NCBI GenBank assembly: GCA_001795165.1
Contig: MGNS01000075.1
Span: forward strand, 1-11,707
Direction: 5' to 3'
From: Chloroflexi bacterium RBG_16_57_11
GTDB taxonomy: Bacteria > Chloroflexota > Anaerolineae > Anaerolineales > UBA4823
Length of the DNA stretch: 11,707 nucleotides
Shown here piece after piece: positions 6,406-11,707 of the stretch; the first letter of the stretch is position 1; every line of letters starts with the position of its first letter. Below the pieces are notes generated by a model. That model was given only the letters and a program-made list of their open reading frames with translations, was not told the origin of the DNA and searched no databases. The position numbers were made by a program, and so were the translations under genes.

Positions 6406-8295
6406 GTGACTGTGAGCACAAAGAAGCATCGCATGCAGAGGGTCATTCAATCACGCTGGTTACCTTGGACGATCGTCGGGCTGGTTCTCCTGGCGACCCT
6501 GCTGTTCGAGATCGTGCGCCCCACCTGGATCGCCGCGCTGTCAACGCCCGGACAGGCGGCGGTGTGGGCTGCAGCGCTGGCCGGGCTGGGATTAGCTTTC
6601 CTGTCGCTGAACCGACTCAACGCGCTGATCGAGCGAAGCGACCGTAACGAGAAGCAATTGGAGCAGGCACAGCGCCAGGTGGACGAAGCCTACAGGCGCA
6701 TGGAAACGCTGTTCCACGTCAGCCAGAAATTCGTCGAAGCCAGCGATGAAAACCAGGTGATCGAGCCTGTGCTGCGCCTGATGGTCGAGCTGACCGGGGC
6801 GCAGGGTGCGGCGTTTGTCCCGCTGGACGAGCACGGCCAGCCGCAAACTGCCCTCAGCTTTGGCGAGCTGCCATACCCGGTGAACGAAGCCTGGCTGGAG
6901 TACCTGTCCAGCGCAGAAGTACGCGAGCGCTGCCGCGACTGCGAAGTGCGCGAGCCGCTGGAGCGCCCGGCGGATTGCCCGGTGTTGAAGGGGCCGTTCG
7001 AAAATGGCGCCGGTCTGGCTTGCCTGCCGGTGAGACGGGGTGAGCGCGAGTTCGGTGTGGTGAACCTAGTACTGCCGTGGCCGGGTGGCCTGGACGAGCG
7101 AACGCGTGCCTTCATCGGCGCGCTGCTAGAAGAAGCAGCGCTGGGGTTGGAGGGGGTTTACTTGCGCCGGAGGGAGCTTTCGGTATTGCGCCAGATGCAA
7201 AACTTGCGGCATAAGACCGACTTGACCGCGCTGCTGAACAACCTGTTGGAAAATGTGTACAACATCCTGGAAGCCGATTTTGCAGTGATGCTGGTACCTG
7301 GCAATGGAGGCCACCTGGCCAGGGTGGACCTGTCAATGGGGAAATTCCCGCCTCAAGCCCAGCCGTTTGTGGATGGTCTGCTCCAGGGTGTGATGATCTC
7401 CGGTGAGCCAGTGCTGCTGGGCGACCTGGCTGGCGACCCCGCTGGCGACCCGCGGTCGCGCCCAGAGCTGAAATCCCTGCTCGCCGCGCCCTTGCTATCT
7501 CCCGAGCGGGCAGTGTTGGGCGCGATTCTTGTTGGCCACCAGCAAGCGCGGGGTTTCCAACGGGGTTTCCAGCCACGCCACCTGCCGCTGTTACAGACCA
7601 TCGCCGGGCAAGTAGCGCTGGTGATTCAAAACGCCAGCTTGATGGCCGAGCTGGAGTACCAGACCATGCTCCGGGAGCGAGCCCGGCTGGCGCGGGAGAT
7701 ACACGACGGCCTGGCCCAGACGATCGGCTTTCTCAAGCTACAGGCAGCCCAACTGCGCACCCAGCTGGATAAAGGTGATGCAGTGCGCGCCCGCCAGAGC
7801 GCTGACCTATTTTACGCTACGCTGAGTGAAGCCTATCAGGACGCACGCCAGGCGATCGATGGTCTGCGCGTCTCGCCGGATGAATGCGGCCTGTCCGGCT
7901 GGCTGCACCAAATCGCCGACGAGTTCCAGGACTTGAGCGGGCTTCCGATACATTTGGAGGAGTCGCCGGTCGAGGCGAGCATCTCGCCTGAAGTGCAAGC
8001 GCAGCTGATCCGCATCATACAGGAGGCGCTGAGCAACGTGCGCAAGCACGCCCATGCCGGGGAGGTGTGGCTGGTGCTTGGACAAACAAACGACGATCTG
8101 GTGCTGGAAGTGCGTGATGACGGTCAGGGCTTTTCACAGCAGGACATCACCACCGCTTCGCGCCACGGCCTGCGCAGCATGCGCGAGCGCTCCGAGCTGA
8201 TCGGCGCCGATTTACAGGTGATCAGCTTACCGGGTCGAGGCGCGACCGTGCGGGTGCGCCTGCCGGTGCAACTCTCCATCGAGGTTTCGGAATGA
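6406..8295 (+). CDS. Sensor histidine kinase, NarL-type (HisKA_3), with two GAF-like domains
   Basis: The longest form has 629 residues from GTG 6406; GTG 6412 or ATG 6433 are alternatives. Two membrane helices (about 22-38 and 48-68) with a very short outside loop are followed by a coiled coil (about 72-100). GAF-like domain 1 covers about 100-250 and GAF-like domain 2 about 268-412. The dimerisation/phosphotransfer segment has REIHDGLAQTIGFLK with His433, the hallmark of the HisKA_3 family. The HATPase_c domain (about 525-620) shows the N box (QEALSNVRKHAHA, Asn544), DDGQGF (571-576) and GLRSMRERSELIG. The tiny periplasmic loop suggests cytoplasmic sensing through the GAF domains. GAF 1 carries cysteines 176, 179, 191 and 206, a possible metal or redox site. 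It overlaps the regulator gene by ATGA, so the two form a pair. The signal is not known. Confidence 0.93.
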   Translation: MTVSTKKHRMQRVIQSRWLPWTIVGLVLLATLLFEIVRPTWIAALSTPGQAAVWAAALAGLGLAFLSLNRLNALIERSDRNEKQLEQAQRQVDEAYRRMETLFHVSQKFVEASDENQVIEPVLRLMVELTGAQGAAFVPLDEHGQPQTALSFGELPYPVNEAWLEYLSSAEVRERCRDCEVREPLERPADCPVLKGPFENGAGLACLPVRRGEREFGVVNLVLPWPGGLDERTRAFIGALLEEAALGLEGVYLRRRELSVLRQMQNLRHKTDLTALLNNLLENVYNILEADFAVMLVPGNGGHLARVDLSMGKFPPQAQPFVDGLLQGVMISGEPVLLGDLAGDPAGDPRSRPELKSLLAAPLLSPERAVLGAILVGHQQARGFQRGFQPRHLPLLQTIAGQVALVIQNASLMAELEYQTMLRERARLAREIHDGLAQTIGFLKLQAAQLRTQLDKGDAVRARQSADLFYATLSEAYQDARQAIDGLRVSPDECGLSGWLHQIADEFQDLSGLPIHLEESPVEASISPEVQAQLIRIIQEALSNVRKHAHAGEVWLVLGQTNDDLVLEVRDDGQGFSQQDITTASRHGLRSMRERSELIGADLQVISLPGRGATVRVRLPVQLSIEVSE

Positions 8296-8948
8296 CCCGC
8301 ATCCGCCTGGCAGTGGTGGACGACCACGCCCTGTTTCGCGCCGGGCTGATCAGCCTGTTGAATGAGATCCCCGAGTTTCAGGTGGTGGGTGAGGCGGGCG
8401 ATGGGCGGTCAGCCCTGGAGATGGTGCAGGTAAAACAGCCTGAGGTGTTGCTGCTGGACGTGAACATGCCCGGGATGAGCGGGTTGGAGGTTGTGCGTGA
8501 GCTGCGCAGCCTTCCGGGGGCAGGTAAGCCGCGCATAGTAATGCTGACCATTTCCAAGAGCGAGGAAGATTTGATGGGGGCGATCGCCGCCGGGGCGGAT
8601 GGTTATTTGTTGAAGAGCGCCGAGCCGGACGAGCTGCGCCGGGCGATCCAATTGGTGCACGAGGGGCTATCGGTGCTCTCGCCGCAGGTGACGCGCCAGG
8701 TGATGCGCGCCGTGGCCTACGGCGACCGGGAGCGCGGGGCGGAAAGCGGGCTAAGTCGCCGGGAGATGGAGGTGCTGGCCTGCCTGTCGCAGGGCAAGAC
8801 CACCGCCCAGATCGCCGCTGAGCTGTTTATCTCCGAGAACACGGTCAAGACCCACGTACGCCACATCCTGGAGAAACTGGAGGCGTCGAACCGTGCCGAG
8901 GCGGTGAGCAAGGCGACGCAGATGGGGTTGATTGGAGGTGGAGAATAA
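8292..8948 (+). CDS. NarL/FixJ-family response regulator
   Basis: The product has 218 residues, normal for the family. The receiver domain (1-120) has Asp10-Asp11, phospho-acceptor Asp56 (LLLDVNMPGMSG), Thr86 and Lys108 (LLKSA). A linker leads to a LuxR-type helix-turn-helix (about 153-213): LSRREMEVLACLSQGKTTAQ and the recognition region SENTVKTHVRHILEKL. The ATG overlaps the kinase stop by four bases (ATGA), so translation is coupled and the kinase is its likely phosphodonor. It should bind DNA as a phosphorylated dimer; its targets cannot be seen here. Confidence 0.94.
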   Translation: MTRIRLAVVDDHALFRAGLISLLNEIPEFQVVGEAGDGRSALEMVQVKQPEVLLLDVNMPGMSGLEVVRELRSLPGAGKPRIVMLTISKSEEDLMGAIAAGADGYLLKSAEPDELRRAIQLVHEGLSVLSPQVTRQVMRAVAYGDRERGAESGLSRREMEVLACLSQGKTTAQIAAELFISENTVKTHVRHILEKLEASNRAEAVSKATQMGLIGGGE

Positions 8949-9057
8949 CTTACAACCTCCGGGCAGTGGAATGAATCCAGCCCTGATCACTCTACGGCTT
9001 TGTCCAGGCTCAAAGTTACATTTGAAAACAGGCGCTACTCAGCCTGCAAAAAATTAC

Positions 9058-9110
9058 AGTGTTCCGTCCAACATATTTTTACATTACAGAATCACATTGG
9101 ACGGAACACT
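9058..9110. repeat. Perfect 14-bp inverted repeat, 25-base spacer
   Basis: AGTGTTCCGTCCAA (9058-9071) and its exact complement (9097-9110) flank an AT-rich 25-base centre. It lies in the 203-base gap between the converging regulator gene (ends 8948) and secreted-repeat gene (ends 9152), so it could act as a shared terminator, though the loop is long and no T-run follows. The ends could alternatively be a tiny relic of a mobile element; no target duplication is evident. Nothing else in 8949-9151 looks functional. Confidence 0.6.
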
Positions 9111-9151
9111 CATTTCTGTATAGCATTTCTCTAGGAGGTGATGGCTCAGCT

Positions 9152-10651
9152 CTATTGTGGATTGACCAGCACCCAAATTAATTCATTATCACCCGGTTCT
9201 TCCAGGGCAATCCCAATCGTAGAAGCGCTCTCGCCAATTTGTACACCATTTACTTCTGTTGTTTTTAGCGTTCGCACGCCTCCGTCATCCCCGAGCGTCA
9301 ATCGTGTCCCCGCTGAGAGCGGTCCACTCAAGGCGCTGGCTTTTACCTGCGCAGGACCATAGATGATTATCGTAACATATTGGCCTGGTTCAACCATTCC
9401 CTGGCGCGGCACCAGGCGTTCCTCGGATTTTCCCTGCTGAGAGTCTGCTCCACTGCTCACTTCAGCCCATCCCTGGACCACACCGATGACCGTCTCTCCG
9501 TTTTCAGCGGCTTTGACCTGCATGAGGGTGGCAACTCCAGCAAATTGGCTGGGTAGCAGACCCTGGATGGAGACGATATCGCCGGGTTGAAGGGCAGTGT
9601 TCCCTGCATTAACCCCAAACACCGTGATTGTGCAACCGACGCAACCATCCCTGGCATATATGGAGCCGCCGAACCAGCCGGCGTACCCACCAGCGGAATC
9701 AACATGTACGCCATCTGCGCCAGCACTGGCTACATGTAAACCGCTACCGCCGGCGAACCCAACCCATAAACCCGCATTGTTAGCGGAAACCACCGCTACG
9801 CCATTGTTCCCACTGTTGGCTACATACAAACCGTTGTCGCCGGCTGATCCAACATATAAACCCTGGTAGGTAGCGGAATCCACTGCTACGCCATTGCCCC
9901 CAGCGTTGCCTACATACAAACCGTTGTCGCCAGCGTAATCCACTGCTACGCCATCTATCCCAGCGTTTTGCACATGCAAGCCGTGGTCGCCAGCAGACAC
10001 AACTAACAAACCGCTTTGGCCGGCAGACCCCACTCCTATGGCTTGGCCCCCAGCATCGTCCACCCATAAAGCACTACCGTCGACTTTATGGACCCAATAA
10101 GCCACCTCTTTAGCGTAGTCCACTCCTACGCCAAGGACCCCAGCATTGCCAACCCATAAACCGTTGGTGGCGGAATCAACTCTTAAACCGTTTGTGCCGG
10201 CGGAAACAACTCTAAAACCGTTAAACGTGGCCGAATCCACAATCACGCCGGCTGCGCCTGCATTGAGTATCCGCAAACCATGTCCACTGTCATTGCTTAA
10301 TACCAAGGGGGCATTCCAAGGCTCTCCATAGGCGCCATTGATGACTAATGGTTCAGAGCCCGTCCATGTTTGCCCCAGGTGGTTATGGTCCGAGCGGCCT
10401 CCACCGGGAAATTCTGACAAGGGAATGCTTCCCTCTGAAGTCGCAGGTAAGTCTTTGGGGTTTGGGGTCGGCTCCTGGCTCGCGAGGCGTAGGGTGTATT
10501 GGCCTGCGCTGTTCTCTGGATTGCCGTTTTCGGCTAAGCGGCCTTCGTAAGTGAAAACTGAATTTCCTGCTGATACATCGGCTGCCGGATTGCCGCCAAC
10601 CATCAAGACGATCAATGTGCAGAATAGAATCAGGGACATTTTGCGTTTCAT
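9152..10651 (-). CDS. Secreted protein with about 20 tandem decapeptide repeats (predicted beta-solenoid)
   Basis: The product has 499 residues. The ATG at 10651 follows AGGAGG with ideal spacing. A signal peptide is clear: MKRK, a hydrophobic core (6-19), and likely cleavage near residues 24-29. Residues 30-60 (FTYEGRLAENGNP, AGQYTLRL) resemble the start of many bacterial surface or structural proteins. A proline/glycine-rich stretch follows, then about 20 ten-residue repeats at 125-323 with consensus G-[LV]-x-V-x-x-A-G-x-[ND]. The C-terminal part (330-499) is non-repetitive and beta-rich. It contains a CVGC pair (337-340) and phrases such as LQPGDIVSIQG, GETVIGVVQGWAEV and YVTIIIYGPAQVKASALSG, which suggest a compact globular domain. 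No enzyme motif or cell-wall anchor was seen. It is probably a surface or extracellular structural protein; the role is unknown. Confidence 0.85.
   Translation of the reverse strand: MKRKMSLILFCTLIVLMVGGNPAADVSAGNSVFTYEGRLAENGNPENSAGQYTLRLASQEPTPNPKDLPATSEGSIPLSEFPGGGRSDHNHLGQTWTGSEPLVINGAYGEPWNAPLVLSNDSGHGLRILNAGAAGVIVDSATFNGFRVVSAGTNGLRVDSATNGLWVGNAGVLGVGVDYAKEVAYWVHKVDGSALWVDDAGGQAIGVGSAGQSGLLVVSAGDHGLHVQNAGIDGVAVDYAGDNGLYVGNAGGNGVAVDSATYQGLYVGSAGDNGLYVANSGNNGVAVVSANNAGLWVGFAGGSGLHVASAGADGVHVDSAGGYAGWFGGSIYARDGCVGCTITVFGVNAGNTALQPGDIVSIQGLLPSQFAGVATLMQVKAAENGETVIGVVQGWAEVSSGADSQQGKSEERLVPRQGMVEPGQYVTIIIYGPAQVKASALSGPLSAGTRLTLGDDGGVRTLKTTEVNGVQIGESASTIGIALEEPGDNELIWVLVNPQ
9683..10279 (-). 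repeat. 30-bp in-frame tandem repeats coding the decapeptides
   Basis: The period is 30 bases and the reading frame is kept over about 20 units; one unit (residues 155-163) lacks a residue. Some segments are nearly identical at DNA level. TACATACAAACCGTTGTCGC occurs at 9821 and again at 9911 (90 bases apart), and AATCCACTGCTACGCCAT at 9878 and 9938 (60 bases apart). This points to growth by duplication of multiples of the unit. Confidence 0.85.
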
Positions 10652-10783
10652 TTTATCCTCCTATCGGATCATATGAATGGGAATCTAGTAGGTCGGCTGA
10701 TCTCGGTATCTTTGCCATGTTTCCTCCATTTTTGATAATCCTAATAATTGACTCTACAATCTCCCCTATAATTGCAGAAAAAA

Positions 10784-10812
10784 ACTACCAATAACAGGTA
10801 AAAGACTGTCAA
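10784..10812 (-). promoter_or_regulatory. Candidate promoter for the decapeptide-repeat gene
   Basis: On the minus strand there is a perfect TTGACA (10812-10807), then 17 bases, then GGTAGT (10789-10784), a poor -10. TAACAG (10791-10796) and CTGTTA (10816-10821) form a spaced dyad around the -35 that might bind a regulator. The leader would be about 125 bases. The remainder of 10652-10836 is AT-rich with no other feature seen. Confidence 0.3.
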
Positions 10813-10836
10813 AAACTGTTAATTTCCATTACCCTT

Positions 10837-10876
10837 AAAAACAGTAGTGTGTGGGAGGCGTCAGCCTCCCACACAC
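10837..10876 (-). terminator. Intrinsic terminator of the cytochrome gene
   Basis: A perfect 13-bp stem (10847-10859 with 10864-10876, GTGTGTGGGAGGC type) closes a GTCA tetraloop. On the minus strand a run of five T follows about five bases after the stem. It lies 28 bases after the stop at 10904. Confidence 0.75.
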
Positions 10877-10903
10877 CACAAAGCCACATAAAAAGTCGGT
10901 TTA

Positions 10904-11707
10904 CTACAGTGCTGGTTCAGTGGGGGGATTGACAAATGCGATCAACGCCTCGATCTCTGCCTCACTCAGCTCGAGGTTGGGCATCTCCGTCTTCGGCTTG
11001 ACCGCCTTGGGGTCTTTGAGCCACAGGCGCAGGAACTCCGGGGCAGCGACATAGTTGTTCAGGTCTTTGCCCACATCCACACGAAAGGCTGTGAAGGCCG
11101 GCTCGATCCGTGGATTGTTATGGCAGGTCACGCAGCCTTTGGCGATGAACAGGATTTTGCCATACTCCTCCTGGGTGACCGGCTTGCCGGTGGCAGGCTG
11201 CCCACTGGCAGGCTTGCTTGCCGGAGGAGCAAGGCTCGACGGTGTGTTGGCTGCCGAGGCAAGCCCAACGCCAAAAGCCAGCAACCCTACGAATACCAGG
11301 GCAAGCGCCCAGCGAGCCTTCTTGCGCCAGGCTAGCCCGACCGCTAGGCACACCAAAGCCAATCCTAGAAAGCCCGCCAGGATCGCCGGGGTGAAGGAAA
11401 ACTCCTTGCTCGTGGGGGGTTTTACCACAGGCTCGCTTGCCATAGGTCCGCTAACGATCAGGCTGGGCATAGGCTGGTCCATGGAAAATGCCTGGATCGA
11501 CCAGGACCAGGAGCCCGCCTCTGGGAAGGTTATCGATGCCACATAATGACCTGCCGCCCCCTCGGCATTGGCCCCCACAATAATCGTCTCGCCTGTGGCA
11601 GGGTTCTTGGCAGTTAGTGTTGGGTAGAGTCCAGTCATCCGCGAGGCATCGCGGCCGTGTTGCCGCACGGTAAAGCCGATCAAGACCGGCTGATTGGCGT
11701 TAATCTG
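10904..11707 (-). CDS. Membrane-anchored cytochrome c with an N-terminal extracytoplasmic domain (5' end outside window)
   Basis: The frame is open to the right edge, giving 267 visible residues; the start is not in the window. Numbering runs from the edge. Residues 1-85 are a beta-type domain (QPVLIGFTVRQHG, TGETIIVGAN, GHYVASITFPEAGSWSW) resembling YtkA/FixH-like extracytoplasmic domains. Two membrane helices follow (about 104-127 and 132-152) joined by a short basic RKKAR turn, then a Pro/Ser/Ala linker. The last 90 residues are a class-I cytochrome c. It has the haem motif CVTCH (Cys192, Cys195, His196), a probable distal ligand Met242 (TEMPNLELS) and the usual C-terminal helix (SEAEIEALIAFV). 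With the basic turn inside, both soluble domains lie outside the cytoplasm. It probably carries electrons in a respiratory chain; the partner complex is not visible. Confidence 0.85.
   Translation of the reverse strand, partial: QINANQPVLIGFTVRQHGRDASRMTGLYPTLTAKNPATGETIIVGANAEGAAGHYVASITFPEAGSWSWSIQAFSMDQPMPSLIVSGPMASEPVVKPPTSKEFSFTPAILAGFLGLALVCLAVGLAWRKKARWALALVFVGLLAFGVGLASAANTPSSLAPPASKPASGQPATGKPVTQEEYGKILFIAKGCVTCHNNPRIEPAFTAFRVDVGKDLNNYVAAPEFLRLWLKDPKAVKPKTEMPNLELSEAEIEALIAFVNPPTEPAL

Noticed and set aside
9029..9051. Small hairpin CAGGC...GCCTG followed by T-run on the minus strand
   Set aside because: A five-base stem with an eight-base loop is too weak to call a terminator.
8949..9151. 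Defence or mobile-element gene hidden in the gap
   Set aside because: Only short fragments are open in all frames, with no start/SD support or recognisable residues.
9138..9362. A 74-residue + strand ORF preceded by a perfect AGGAGGTG
   Set aside because: It lies antisense in the end of the repeat protein and its sequence has no domain character; the SD-like string is probably chance.
9683..10279. CRISPR array suggested by regular 30-bp repeats
   Set aside because: The units are contiguous with no spacers, vary in sequence, and keep one reading frame coding a decapeptide; they are part of a secreted protein.

Overview
The window looks like chromosome from a Chloroflexota bacterium, probably Anaerolineae or a relative. 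This is inferred from protein style, not from a marker gene: a receiver-CpaE/TadZ fusion, a Yip1-type membrane protein, a NarL-type kinase with GAF domains, a secreted protein of ten-residue repeats, and a membrane-anchored monohaem cytochrome c. The DNA is moderately GC-rich. I see no tRNA, rRNA, transposase, phage gene or true CRISPR array. Genes are short units on alternating strands, and hairpins separate three of the gene ends.

Layout. 1-300: the 3' end of a zinc-finger anti-sigma-like protein and a strong bidirectional terminator. 315-1435: a divergent pair, a Met/Gly-rich small membrane protein (-) and a secreted 136-residue protein (+), around a 263-base control region with a perfect operator-like palindrome and a TATAAT box. 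1462-2810 (-): a 60-residue two-helix membrane protein overlapping galactokinase (galK) by four bases. 2869-4865 (+): a Yip1-family membrane protein, then an uncharacterised six-helix membrane protein, closed by a terminator. 4943-6088 (-): a receiver domain fused to a CpaE/TadZ-like ATPase. 6089-6405: about 320 non-coding bases with three decayed copies of a repeat unit plus candidate divergent promoters. 6406-8948 (+): a sensor histidine kinase and its NarL-family response regulator, overlapping by four bases. 8949-9151: non-coding, with a perfect 14-bp inverted repeat. 9152-10651 (-): a secreted protein built around about 20 tandem decapeptides. 10652-10903: control region and terminator. 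10904 to the right edge (-): a membrane protein with an extracytoplasmic beta-type domain, two membrane helices and a C-terminal cytochrome c domain, cut by the window end.

How the genes work together. Only two couplings are clear: kinase with regulator, and small membrane protein with galK. The other neighbours share no evident pathway. I do not see a defence system or a complete new multi-gene system. The points most worth following are the decapeptide protein, the cysteine cluster in the kinase's first GAF domain, the stand-alone CpaE-like regulator, and two SD-less genes whose start codons sit 6-7 bases after a TAAAAT box, which suggests leaderless transcripts.
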